A stretch of DNA of 64,000 bases from Humisphaera borealis (GTDB taxonomy: Bacteria > Planctomycetota > Phycisphaerae > Tepidisphaerales > Tepidisphaeraceae), in the NCBI RefSeq assembly GCF_015169395.1, contig NZ_CP063458.1:248001-312000 (forward strand), written 5' to 3'. The stretch's first letter is position 1; every line of letters begins with the position of its first letter. The notes beneath the pieces are model-generated. The model was given only the letters and a program-made list of their open reading frames with translations. It made no database searches and was not told the DNA's origin. The position numbers were made by a program, and so were the translations under genes. This document shows positions 29,716-37,896 of this stretch, one piece after another.

Positions 29716-29852
29716 TCAGTGCCTTAGGAACTACTCTTCGTGGTACTTTGTCACAGCGATTCGCGGCTGCCAATGGACAATTGATCGGAAATCACGCGGA
29801 TTGGGGTGTTATCTCGAGTGGCCTCGGGCGTTTGCCTATCGCTGGTTTCGTC

Positions 29853-29880
29853 TTGACATCAGCGTCCGTCGCAATAGAAT
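29853..29880 (+). promoter_or_regulatory. sigma-70-type promoter of the SAM-riboswitch operon
   Basis: TTGACA at 29853-29858 and TAGAAT at 29875-29880 are separated by 16 bases. Transcription would start near 29887, just before the first paired strand of the SAM aptamer. Confidence 0.75.
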
Positions 29881-29898
29881 CCGACCGACAAGTGAATA

Positions 29899-30040
29899 CT
29901 TTCTTATCGAGAGTGGCTGAGGGTTTGGGCCCAACGACGCCACAGCAACCGTCCCGACGTTTTACGAGGGATAGGTGCTAATTCCCGCCCGGGAGCGACG
30001 ATTTTCAGCGTCGCAGAGCCTGGGGAAGATAAGAGGCATC
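29899..30040 (+). promoter_or_regulatory. SAM-I (S-box) riboswitch aptamer with antiterminator
   Basis: The conserved S-box core is visible in order: P1 strand TTCTTATC (29901-29908), 'GAGAGTGGCTGAGGG', 'GGGCCCAACGACGCCACAGCAACC', 'GGTGCTAATTCCCGCCCGGGA', then closing strand GATAAGAG (30028-30035). GCGACG...CGTCGC forms the variable hairpin between them. AAGAGGC (30031-30037) can pair either with P1 or with GCCTCTT (30061-30067); the latter would break the terminator. SAM binding should therefore stabilise P1, free the terminator and switch the operon off. This 479-base interval before thrC holds no convincing protein gene. Confidence 0.93.
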
Positions 30041-30057
30041 CTGAAAGCGACTTTGCG

Positions 30058-30094
30058 CAGGCCTCTTCTCACGGGAAGGGGCCTGTTTCTTTTT
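30058..30094 (+). terminator. riboswitch expression-platform terminator
   Basis: CAGGCCTCTTC (30058-30068) pairs with GAAGGGGCCTG (30075-30085), ten of eleven Watson-Crick pairs with one G-T, and is followed by TTTCTTTTT (30086-30094). It is mutually exclusive with the antiterminator at 30031-30037/30061-30067. Confidence 0.9.
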
Positions 30095-30194
30095 GGAGAG
30101 GCAGTAGGCGGTAGCAGGTAATCAGTCGTCAGAACAGGAGTCGTTTCCTTCGTCTGACAGCTGACTTCTGGCAATTGACTACTTCTCAGAGCAA

Positions 30195-31463
30195 ATGAGC
30201 TACGTTAAAGGTCTGAAGTGCAAGGAATGCGGGCATCGGACGGCGATTTCGCCAGTTCACGTCTGTGAAGCATGCTTCGGCCCGTACGAGGTTGAATACG
30301 ACTACGCCGCGATGGCCGGCAAGGTGACTCGAGAATCCATCGCCCGTGGCCCCAAGAGCCTTTGGCGGTACAAGGATCTGCTCCCTGTGGACAAGCCGGT
30401 CACCGGCTTCCACTCCGGCTTCACCCCCTTGAAAAAGGCGGATCGCCTTGCGACGGAGCTCGGCGTCAAGCAGCTTTACATCAAGGACGACTCGTGCAAC
30501 TACCCGACGTATTCCTATAAGGAACGGGTCGTCGCCGTCGCGATCAGCAAGGCGGTCGAGTTCGGGTTCAAAACCGTCGGCTGCGCCAGCACCGGCAACC
30601 TCGCCAACAGCACCGCCGCCCATGCCGCCCAGGCGGGGCTCAAGTGCTACGTGATGATTCCGCACGATCTGGAGCAGGGCAAAGTGCTCGGCTCGCTGAT
30701 CTTCGGCCCGCAGATGGTCCGCATCCGCGGCAACTACGACGACGTCAACCGCCTGTGCACGGAGATCGCCGATAAGTACGGCTGGGCGATTGTGAACGTC
30801 AACCTGCGTCCGTACTACACGGAAGGCGCCAAGACCTACGGCTTCGAGATCGCCGAGCAGTACGGCTGGCAACTGCCGCAGCACACCGTCGTCCCCACGG
30901 CCGGTGGCACTATCCTGCCCAAGATCTACAAGGCGTATCAGGAACTGATCACCCTTGGCCTTGTCGAAGACAACAAGCCAAAGGTGTATTCGGCCCAGGC
31001 CGCCGGCTGCAATCCGGTGGTCAAGGCGATCCAGAAGGGCGTCGACATCATCGAGCCGCAGAAGCCGAACACGATCGCCAAGAGCATCGCGATCGGCAAT
31101 CCGGCCGACGGCTACTACGCCTACCAGTGTGTCACCAAGTCCGGCGGCTACGGCGAGAGCGCGACCGATCGCGAGATCATCGACGCCATCAAACTGCTGG
31201 CCAAGACTGAAGGCATCTGGACCGAACCGGCCGGCGGAACAACGCTCGCGGCGACCATCAAGCTGTTGCAGAGCGGGCGAATTCCGAAGGACGAATCGGT
31301 GGTCATTAGTATCACCGGCAACGGGCTTAAGACGCAGGAAGTCGTCGCCGATGAGCTGCCGTACCCGCGCGTGATCGACGCGAAGATGACAGAGTTCGAC
31401 GAGTTGCTCGAGGAAACCAGGCGTGCCCAGTCCGAGCCCGAACCGGCGCTCGTGGGAGCCTGA
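30195..31463 (+). CDS. thrC: threonine synthase-family PLP enzyme under SAM control
   Basis: A 422-residue fold-type II PLP enzyme of the threonine synthase family. An N-terminal zinc ribbon uses Cys9, Cys12, Cys24 and Cys27. The PLP-binding lysine is Lys109 in 'PTYSYKERVVAVAISKA', and the phosphate-binding and glycine-rich parts 'GCASTGNLANSTAAHAAQAG' and 'PTAGGTILPKI' are present. Textbook reaction: O-phosphohomoserine to threonine and phosphate. However, the operon is led by a SAM-I riboswitch and contains a MoaD-like sulfur carrier and a NIL domain protein, so it may instead add sulfur to O-phosphohomoserine to make homocysteine. Sequence alone does not decide between these. Confidence 0.9.
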   Translation: MSYVKGLKCKECGHRTAISPVHVCEACFGPYEVEYDYAAMAGKVTRESIARGPKSLWRYKDLLPVDKPVTGFHSGFTPLKKADRLATELGVKQLYIKDDSCNYPTYSYKERVVAVAISKAVEFGFKTVGCASTGNLANSTAAHAAQAGLKCYVMIPHDLEQGKVLGSLIFGPQMVRIRGNYDDVNRLCTEIADKYGWAIVNVNLRPYYTEGAKTYGFEIAEQYGWQLPQHTVVPTAGGTILPKIYKAYQELITLGLVEDNKPKVYSAQAAGCNPVVKAIQKGVDIIEPQKPNTIAKSIAIGNPADGYYAYQCVTKSGGYGESATDREIIDAIKLLAKTEGIWTEPAGGTTLAATIKLLQSGRIPKDESVVISITGNGLKTQEVVADELPYPRVIDAKMTEFDELLEETRRAQSEPEPALVGA

Positions 31464-31563
31464 AGGGTGAGCTCTGCGGCACTGCCGTAGATGGTCTGGC
31501 TCCGGAGCCAAGGCCCTGCCAACCGGCGACGCGCCGATGTGAGTCAGAATCAGGGGAACCACC

Positions 31564-32445
31564 ATGCGAGACAAGCTGTCGCTTGCGGTTTTGGTCGCAT
31601 GGCTTGCGTCGGTCTTTGTCGGCCTGCCGACAGTAGTCGCTGCACCGGCCGCAAAGTCGCCGGCGCGGATGGCGGTCGACGCGGCAATCGAGGAACTTCG
31701 AAGGGAGTTTCAGGCGCACCTGCGTGACCCGAAAACCCCGGTCCGCGAGGCCTGCGATTATTTCACCACCAAGCCTTCCAAGGCCGTCACGTTCGAAGCG
31801 GTTGTTGTCGCTTTTGAATCGAAGGTCGATCCTGATGTCAGGACGGCGGCATACATACGCTGGCAATTGATGTCGGCGCTACCGGCGGAAATCGCACCGG
31901 CGGACGTGCCTGCGGCGATCTCGGTCTATCGCAAGGCGCCGCTGCCGTTGCCACGCGTGGGTCTCTCCGCAGCGGAACAGGCGAAGCTCGACAAGGCGAT
32001 TGAGGGTCGTCGCACCACCGACGACGTCATCCTGACCAGCCAGTTGCAGGCCGCCGTCCGGGAGTGGAGTCGGGCGAACAAGCACGTGATCGCCTATCGC
32101 GACGAGTGGTATCGTCGCCTGCCCAGGAAGCTGCCTACGTTCGTCGCAGCGTTCCAAGACGCCTTCGAGCGGCAGAACCTTGCGGCCGGGGCTGAAGACT
32201 TCGTGCCGCTGGTCATCGCCGACGTCCAGAATTGGCTCGTCGCGGGTGACGCCGACCCGGCCAAGTGCGGGCAACTTGCCGAGGTCCTGGCGCAGTTGCG
32301 GGCGAAGGAGCCGCCTTCCTACTATGGGTACGCTGCCGTCAGGTATGGCAAGCTGACCTGGGTCAAAGACAAAGACTCGATGGACCCGCGGAAGAAATTG
32401 ACCTATCTTCATCAGTCTCTGGTCGAAGCCGCCGCCAAAAAGTAG
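31564..32445 (+). CDS. secreted protein of unknown function in the SAM operon
   Basis: A 293-residue exported protein (signal 'LAVLVAWLASVFVGLPTVVAAPA'). The rest is mostly helical, with 'AAIEELRREFQAHLRDPKTPVREACDYF', 'VISTSQLQAAVREWSRANK'-like and 'FVPLVIADVQNWLVAG' segments. No catalytic motif or known domain is recognised. It sits 100 bases after thrC and 110 before the MoaD-like gene on the same strand. Its TAG stop (32443-32445) is the first triplet of a dispersed palindromic repeat. Confidence 0.75.
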   Translation: MRDKLSLAVLVAWLASVFVGLPTVVAAPAAKSPARMAVDAAIEELRREFQAHLRDPKTPVREACDYFTTKPSKAVTFEAVVVAFESKVDPDVRTAAYIRWQLMSALPAEIAPADVPAAISVYRKAPLPLPRVGLSAAEQAKLDKAIEGRRTTDDVILTSQLQAAVREWSRANKHVIAYRDEWYRRLPRKLPTFVAAFQDAFERQNLAAGAEDFVPLVIADVQNWLVAGDADPAKCGQLAEVLAQLRAKEPPSYYGYAAVRYGKLTWVKDKDSMDPRKKLTYLHQSLVEAAAKK

Positions 32446-32466
32446 GGTCCGCCTTGGCGGACGCGA
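32443..32466 (+). repeat. TAGGGTCCGCC palindrome supplying a stop codon
   Basis: The unit starts TAGGGTCCGCCTTGGCGGAC and continues GCGA. TCCGCC-TT-GGCGGA is an internal palindrome. The first TAG is the stop of the upstream gene. Near-identical copies occur at 43652-43676 and 43738-43762 (inverted pair) and, inside coding sequence, at 59667-59690. Confidence 0.85.
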
Positions 32467-32555
32467 GGCCTGCCGCCTGCGACCGAGGAATGCCGTAGCG
32501 GGTTCACGTTGGCCCGCCGAATTGAATCGTCCTTTTGAACGTCTGAGAGATCGCA

Positions 32556-32834
32556 ATGAGCGTGAAGGTTCGCATCCCGTCCCCGCTTCGCAACTACACC
32601 AATGGCGCCGATGTTGTCGAAGCTGCCGGCGTTAACGTCGGCGAAGTCCTCGGCAGCCTCAAGAGCAAGGCCGCCGGCATCGAGACCCGGCTTTTCAAGT
32701 CCGAAGGACAGCTCAACCGGTTCGTCAACATCTACGTCAACGACGAAGACATCCGCTTTCTGAAGAACCTGGAAACGCCGGTCAAGGAAGGCGATGAGAT
32801 CAGCATCGTTCCGGCGATTGCGGGCGGAGTTTGA
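32556..32834 (+). CDS. MoaD/ThiS-family sulfur carrier protein
   Basis: A 92-residue ubiquitin-like protein ('VKVRIPSPLRNYTNGADVVEAAGVNVGEVL', 'NIYVNDEDIRFL', 'VKEGDEISIVPAIAGGV'). It resembles CysO/HcyS-type carriers more than molybdopterin MoaD because it sits with a PLP enzyme and a NIL protein. The diglycine is at residues 90-91, but a valine follows, so it needs proteolytic trimming before thiocarboxylation, as known for HcyS in Wolinella and CysO handling in mycobacteria. No E1-like or JAMM protease gene is in this window. Confidence 0.88.
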   Translation: MSVKVRIPSPLRNYTNGADVVEAAGVNVGEVLGSLKSKAAGIETRLFKSEGQLNRFVNIYVNDEDIRFLKNLETPVKEGDEISIVPAIAGGV

Positions 32835-33014
32835 ACCCGAAGTTGTGACCGCGTCGCGCTGACCGGTTCGTAGGTCCGGCCCGCGTTGAACGCCAATGCT
32901 GTAGTAAGCCGGTCCACGAAGTTCGCGACGACCAGCCATCGGGTCTGCGATCGCCGGTTGATTCGCATCGCCTCGTCGAAGGCTTACTCCGGCCCACTCA
33001 CTACAAGGTCACCC

Positions 33015-33278
33015 ATGAGCGATCAGAGTTCGTACAGCAAGCGTTGCTGGTTCACCTTCCCCTCCCGCACGCAGGTGGAGAAGCCCATCATCTGGCAGAT
33101 GAGCCGCAAGTTCCCGGAAGTCAGCTTCGACATCCGCCAGGCAAGCGTGCAAAACGAGATCGGCATCATGGCAATCCTGCTGACCGGCCCGCGCGACGAT
33201 GTCTTTGCCGCCATCGAGTTTTGCCGTTCACACGGCGTGCAGGTCGATCCGATCGAGAAGAGCGTCATCGAAGGCTGA
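33015..33278 (+). CDS. NIL domain protein
   Basis: An 87-residue protein 'KRCWFTFPSRTQVEKPIIWQMSRKFPEVSFDIRQASVQNEIGIMAILLTGPRDDVFAAIEFCRSHGVQVDPIEK'. This is a stand-alone NIL domain, an ACT-like ferredoxin fold first described at the C-terminus of methionine importers (MetN). NIL proteins are also linked to homocysteine formation in methanogens. The start at 33015 was chosen over an upstream in-frame ATG at 32886 because the domain begins there. It is the last gene of the probable SAM-controlled unit, 180 bases after the sulfur carrier. Confidence 0.87.
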   Translation: MSDQSSYSKRCWFTFPSRTQVEKPIIWQMSRKFPEVSFDIRQASVQNEIGIMAILLTGPRDDVFAAIEFCRSHGVQVDPIEKSVIEG

Positions 33279-33341
33279 CGGCTTTTCCTGCGTGACTTGT
33301 CCGTCCCTCTCTCGAATAGTCCGGCATACAATGCCGGTACG

Positions 33342-34025
33342 ATGACCGACTTCCTTGCCGACAAAGCCGAGCAACTGCTGTCTTGGGTCGTCCCCGACAT
33401 CGACGCGTGCCGCCGACTCGCGATGGAGGTCCGCACCCGCGATCCGAACGCCAGCCCCGAGCAGCTCGCAAAGGCGTTGATTCGCTACGCACAGAAGCAG
33501 GGGGCCACGGTCGGCGGGATGACCGGGTTGGCCGCAAGTCCGGTCACCATGCTGCCGGCGGCACTGGCCGACATCGCCGCGATGCTCAAGATCGAGGGCA
33601 CGATGGCCGGTGGCATCGCCGCCATCCTGGACCCGGCATCTCTGGACGACCCCGACCGATTCCGCACCGACGTGCTTGCGATCGCCTTCCCCGCCGCGTT
33701 CAGCCAGGCCTTGCGGCAGATTGGTATTCGCGCCGGCGAGCAGTTCACCAAGAACCTGGTCCGCAGGGCGGTCGGCAAGGGGAGTGTCGAAGGCATCTTT
33801 AAGATCGCCAGCCGATTTCTCGGAGCGAAAGTCACCGGTCGAACACTCGCCAAGGGCGTGCCACTGGTGTCGGTGGGCATTGGTGCCGGCTGGAACTGGG
33901 TGGAGGTTGAAGGCGTCGGCCGACGTGCGATCGCCTACTATACCGGGCAGCCCATCGGCGTCGGCAGGATCAAGCAGCTGACCCGGAGCATCCTCCCTAA
34001 ACGCTTCGGCGGATCTGACCGGTAG
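33342..34025 (+). CDS. EcsC-family protein
   Basis: A 227-residue alanine/glycine-rich protein with 'YAQKQGATVGGMTGLAASPVTMLPAALADIAAMLKIEGTMAGGIAAI' and 'VPLVSVGIGAGWNWVEVEGVGRRAIAYYTG'. These match the EcsC family, first named from the Bacillus ecs operon, whose role is unclear. Hydrophobic stretches suggest membrane association. It starts 63 bases after the NIL gene, but the leader is weak and it may be a separate unit. Confidence 0.75.
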   Translation: MTDFLADKAEQLLSWVVPDIDACRRLAMEVRTRDPNASPEQLAKALIRYAQKQGATVGGMTGLAASPVTMLPAALADIAAMLKIEGTMAGGIAAILDPASLDDPDRFRTDVLAIAFPAAFSQALRQIGIRAGEQFTKNLVRRAVGKGSVEGIFKIASRFLGAKVTGRTLAKGVPLVSVGIGAGWNWVEVEGVGRRAIAYYTGQPIGVGRIKQLTRSILPKRFGGSDR

Positions 34026-34139
34026 GTTGCTCGAGCAAAGTCGCGCCCGGCCCGCCGACACAGCGGTGTTTTACCGTCCACATGCCGGGCAGCCGATGGG
34101 TTCGCATCGGCACCGGCAACCGCTTACACTTGTCACACC

Positions 34140-34892
34140 ATGCCCCATGATGTCGCGCTCTTCGTCACCTGCCTGACCGACCAGTTCTATCCCCATGTCG
34201 GCGTCGCGGTCACCAAGATCCTTGAGCACTTCGGCTGCCGAGTGCACTTTCCCCAGGCACAAACCTGCTGCGGCCAGCCGTTCTACAACAACGGGTTTCA
34301 CGACCAGGCCGCCACGCTCGGCAAGCGTTTCATCGAGGTCTTTGAGCCGTACAAGTACATCGTGACACCCAGTGGCTCGTGTGCGGCGATGGTCCGCGAG
34401 CAGTACGAACAGCTCATGAAGAACGACCCCGCCTGGTCGCACCCCATGCACGAGACCGTGTCCAAGACGTACGAGTTCGTCGAGTTCCTGGACAAAGTGC
34501 TCAAGGTCGACTTCAGCCAGTTCAAACTCCCGAAGCCAGAGTCGATCACCTACCATTACACCTGCCACCTGCGCGGCATTGGCGTGAAAGATGAGGGCGT
34601 AAAGCTGCTTCAGCAGATCGGCAATGTCGATTTCCGCGCGATGGAGAAGACCGACCAGTGTTGCGGCTTCGGCGGAACCTTCGCAATGAAGTATCCCGCC
34701 ATCAGCGGGGCGATCGTGGAGGACAAGGTCGCCTGTATCGCTGCGACCGAAGCGAAAACCCTGGTCTGCAATGACGCCGGCTGTTCAATGAACATCAGTG
34801 GAATGTGCCACCGGGATGGCATGGCCGTCCAGACACGACATATCGCCGAACTGATGGCCGAGGCGATGGGCTTGGAAACCGCGGCGTGGTGA
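34140..34892 (+). CDS. lutA: lactate utilisation protein LutA (cysteine-rich Fe-S protein)
   Basis: A 250-residue protein of the LutA/YkgE group, part of the LutABC L-lactate oxidation complex that makes pyruvate. Two CCG cysteine-rich domains are seen: 'QTCCGQPFYNNGFHDQA...TPSGSCAAMV' and 'YHYTCHLRGIGV...DQCCGFGGTFAMKYPAISGAI...CNDAGCSMNISG'. These domains hold an unusual iron-sulfur cluster, as in heterodisulfide reductase HdrB. It is separated from lutB by an antisense surface-protein gene, which is unusual because lutABC is normally contiguous. Confidence 0.93.
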   Translation: MPHDVALFVTCLTDQFYPHVGVAVTKILEHFGCRVHFPQAQTCCGQPFYNNGFHDQAATLGKRFIEVFEPYKYIVTPSGSCAAMVREQYEQLMKNDPAWSHPMHETVSKTYEFVEFLDKVLKVDFSQFKLPKPESITYHYTCHLRGIGVKDEGVKLLQQIGNVDFRAMEKTDQCCGFGGTFAMKYPAISGAIVEDKVACIAATEAKTLVCNDAGCSMNISGMCHRDGMAVQTRHIAELMAEAMGLETAAW

Positions 34893-34949
34893 CTCGATGT
34901 TTGCCCTGCGGGTGCAGCTTGCGATGTCTGCCCGGTGCGGGGTCTCAAC

Positions 34950-36089
34950 TCATCCGAGCTTCACGTTTCGAATGATCCCCACAAAATCGTTCGAATCGGT
35001 CCCGCCGGTTCTGTCGTTGTTCCAGTCTTCGGTGGTGAAGATGTAAGCGTTGGCGACGAGCACGCCATTCTGCTTAAGGGGGAAGAACCGGATCTTCCGC
35101 TTGATCGTTGTTTCGACGGTGTTGAGCGAATCCTGGCTGTACTGCGTGGTGTTGATGTTGGTGTACTGCGAGTAGAGCCCGAAAGAGGCCGTCCCGGGGT
35201 CAAAGCTCGTCACGCCGGTGTATCCCACATTCACGCTCTGGCTGCTCGTGCCGTTGACGCTCAGCAGCTTGTTCTTGGTGCCCGGGGTGCCGGACTTGTA
35301 CCAGCCAACGATTCCCGCCGGCGATCCGCCCGCGAACGCCGCCAGCGGCTCGATGGTCACGGCAGCGGTTCCGGATTTCTTCAACAGCTGCATCGTCACT
35401 TCGTCGTTGACGCCGCGAACTTCGGTGTTGCTGAACAGGTTGGTGGTGGCGGGATTGGAATCGCCGGTGCGGGAGTTGATGGAGTAGAGGTCGAAGATGC
35501 GTTGGAGCGAAGGTTCCAGCTGTCCGCCGATGCCGGCCGTCGCGAGGCCGCGGAGTGAGACGGTGATGGTCGGCTTCGTCAGGTCGTTGGTGGTCAGGGT
35601 AAGGGTCGCGGTGCGAATGGTGCTGGTGGAACCGGCGGGGGGCTTGAACGCAAGCGACATTGACGTCGACAGGCTGGCCGAAACGGTATAGGGAAGCACG
35701 CCGCCGCCGGGTTTCGTGACAATAGCAAACTGGCTGGCGTTGGTTCCGGAGAGGGCCGCCCCGGTGATCTTTACCGCGAACGTACCGGTGTTCTTAAGCG
35801 AAAGGCTCACGCTCGGACCGTTTGCGCCACCCACGGGATCGTTAAATCGGAGCGTCAACTTCCCGGGCACGACCGAAAAGTGAGTCCGCTTTTCGAGCGG
35901 CTCAATCGACGCAACAACAGAGGAACGTCTCGGATCGCAGGAATGATCTGAACGGGACACGCGAGCTCCAGTCTTAACCTTCGCAGGGCGGATTTCAGTA
36001 CGGTCGTGCGGCTTGAGCAACTTACCATAGTTCCTTTTGCCACGAAGCACATTCGTAAGGGCAAGCGAGGAAAATCTGGCTCGGGGCAT
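34950..36089 (-). CDS. planctomycete surface protein with choice-of-anchor D-like domain
   Basis: A 379-residue protein lying antisense between lutA and lutB. Residues 62-72 (IEPLEKRTHFS) match the planctomycete extracellular motif E-x-LE-x-R-x-x-x-S that marks exported giant surface proteins. Residues about 75-185 ('LTLRFNDPVGGANGPSVSLSL', then 'KITGAALSGTNASQFAIV') look like an immunoglobulin-like choice-of-anchor D/ASH domain. The C-terminal half has 'AFAGGSPAGIVGWYKSGTPG' and ends 'FTTEDWNNDRTGGTDSNDFVG'. The start codon is uncertain because no ribosome site is visible. Role probably structural on the cell surface. Confidence 0.78.
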   Translation of the reverse strand: MPRARFSSLALTNVLRGKRNYGKLLKPHDRTEIRPAKVKTGARVSRSDHSCDPRRSSVVASIEPLEKRTHFSVVPGKLTLRFNDPVGGANGPSVSLSLKNTGTFAVKITGAALSGTNASQFAIVTKPGGGVLPYTVSASLSTSMSLAFKPPAGSTSTIRTATLTLTTNDLTKPTITVSLRGLATAGIGGQLEPSLQRIFDLYSINSRTGDSNPATTNLFSNTEVRGVNDEVTMQLLKKSGTAAVTIEPLAAFAGGSPAGIVGWYKSGTPGTKNKLLSVNGTSSQSVNVGYTGVTSFDPGTASFGLYSQYTNINTTQYSQDSLNTVETTIKRKIRFFPLKQNGVLVANAYIFTTEDWNNDRTGGTDSNDFVGIIRNVKLG

Positions 36090-36273
36090 TCAGGCAGCTA
36101 AGGCCATTCAGACCGGTTATTGCCCCCATCCCGCACCGAATCGACGACTTGATGCCTGACTGGATCAGTCCCCCAGTTTCATTAATGGTCTGCCGCACGT
36201 CCCATCGGCCCTTTCACGAATGCTGAAGGCCCATCCGGGTGCTACGAGGCGATCCGGTCGGTATACTCAGGGA

Positions 36274-37752
36274 ATGGCACCCAGCCTCGTCGAACCGTCG
36301 CCTCCGTTGAGACAGAGCATCTCTCTCCCGGTACTCCCCCCTGAACCGCCCTTCGATTTCGCTGAAGCCAGCGTTGCCGCCGCCGGGAACACCAAGCTCA
36401 AGGCGTCGATCAACAATGCGGTGCTGCGGCAGCACACGGCGAGGCAACTTCGGATTCTTGAGCTGCCGGATTCCGACAAGCTGCGCGACCTGGCCGGGCG
36501 GATCAAGCAGCACACGCTCGATCACCTCGACTACTACCTCGAGCAGCTCGTGGTGAACGTCCGCAAGAATCGCGGACACGTCCATTTCGCCGTCGACGCC
36601 GACGAAGCCCGCCGAGTCATCCTGCAGATCGCCGCAGATGCCGAGTGCACGCGGGTCGTCAAAAGCAAGTCGATGGTCAGCGAGGAGATCAACCTTGCTC
36701 ACATCATGGAGGCGGCGGGGCTGGACGTGGTCGAAACCGATCTGGGCGAGTTCATCGTGCAGATCGACCACGACAAACCGAGCCATCTCGTCGCGCCGAT
36801 CGTTCACAAGGACAAGGCGAGCATCGCCAAGCTATTCAGCGAGTATTTCAAGACACCCTACAACGACGACCCCAACGCCCTTTGCAACCAGGCCCGAGAG
36901 TACCTGCGCGACAAGTTCCGCAAGGCCGACCTGGGCATGACCGGCGGTAACTTCCTGGTTGCCGAAACCGGCCTGGTCTGCTCGGTCGAAAATGAAGGCA
37001 ACCAGCGGCAGTCGGTCAGCACGCCTCGCGTGATGATCGCACTGGTCGGCATTGAGAAGATCGTTCCCCGCATGGCCGACCTGGCGGTGATGCTCAAACT
37101 GCTGACCCGCAGCGCCACCGGCGCGCCGATCACCATCTACAACAACATCTACGGCGGCCCCCGGTCTGCCGGCGAGAAGGATGGCCCCGAAGAGTTCCAC
37201 CTGGTGCTGGTCGACAACGGCAGGACGGAAATCCTGGCCAGCGAAGAGTACCGCGAGACGCTGCGCTGTATCCGCTGCGGGGCCTGTCTGAACGCCTGCC
37301 CGATCTACCGAAAGATCGGCGGTCATGCCTATGGCAGTGTTTACCCCGGGCCGATCGGTGCACTGATTACGCCACTCTTCAAGGGCCTGGAGAACTACAA
37401 GGATCTGCCGCAGGCCAGTTCCCTCTGCGGCGCGTGCTATGAAGCCTGCCCGGTCAAGATCAACATCCCCAAGCACCTGGTGAACATGCGGCGGGACATC
37501 AACCGCCGACACCTCAATGGCTTCTTCGAACGAGCCATCTACAAGACCTGGGCATGGAGCCTTAAGAGCCCGTTCCTTTACGGCATGAGCACGCTGATGC
37601 AGAAATGGGACCTCCGCCGTCGCGCCGGCGGCACCGGATGGATCGCCAAGCTGCCGATGTTCGCCGCCGGCTGGACGCAGGTGCGCGACATGCCCGCACC
37701 GGCGAAGAAGGCGTTTCACCAGATGTGGAAGAAGAGACCTGCGGGTCAATGA
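36274..37752 (+). CDS. lutB: lactate utilisation iron-sulfur protein LutB
   Basis: A protein of about 492 residues from the ATG at 36274 (an in-frame ATG at 36220 is possible). The N-terminal half is a LUD domain ('VRKNRGHVHFAVDADEARRVIL', 'VKSKSMVSEEINLAHIMEAAGLDVVETDLGE', 'GMTGGNFLVAETGLVCSVENEGN'). Two 4Fe-4S clusters are bound by 'CIRCGACLNACPIYRKIGG' and 'SLCGACYEACPVKINIPK'. It transfers electrons in the LutABC complex. Its TGA stop (37750-37752) lies inside the left arm of the inverted repeat before lutC. Confidence 0.95.
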   Translation: MAPSLVEPSPPLRQSISLPVLPPEPPFDFAEASVAAAGNTKLKASINNAVLRQHTARQLRILELPDSDKLRDLAGRIKQHTLDHLDYYLEQLVVNVRKNRGHVHFAVDADEARRVILQIAADAECTRVVKSKSMVSEEINLAHIMEAAGLDVVETDLGEFIVQIDHDKPSHLVAPIVHKDKASIAKLFSEYFKTPYNDDPNALCNQAREYLRDKFRKADLGMTGGNFLVAETGLVCSVENEGNQRQSVSTPRVMIALVGIEKIVPRMADLAVMLKLLTRSATGAPITIYNNIYGGPRSAGEKDGPEEFHLVLVDNGRTEILASEEYRETLRCIRCGACLNACPIYRKIGGHAYGSVYPGPIGALITPLFKGLENYKDLPQASSLCGACYEACPVKINIPKHLVNMRRDINRRHLNGFFERAIYKTWAWSLKSPFLYGMSTLMQKWDLRRRAGGTGWIAKLPMFAAGWTQVRDMPAPAKKAFHQMWKKRPAGQ

Positions 37753-37877
37753 CGAATGACGAAATCGGAATGGCGAATGAAGTGCCAAATCTCAATGATC
37801 AACTGCCGATCCGACTTCGTCATTTGAGCTTTGCTATTTGGGCTTCACTCTTCATTCGAGATTCGTCATTCGTCATT
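37748..37877 (+). repeat. AATGACG-word inverted repeat filling the lutB-lutC spacer
   Basis: AATGACGAATGACGAA (37748-37763) is perfectly complementary to TTCGTCATTCGTCATT (37862-37877). An inner second pairing, CGAATGAAGTG with CACTCTTCATTCG, extends the stem with a bulge. The left arm overlaps the lutB stop codon and the right arm ends 19 bases before lutC, so the repeat fills the spacer. Confidence 0.92.
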
Positions 37878-37896
37878 CCGATAAATCAGCCCTGAG

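Noticed and set aside
29523-29981. Open frames in the leader of the thrC-like gene
   Set aside because: They overlap the response regulator, promoter and riboswitch aptamer, and their translations show no recognisable domain.
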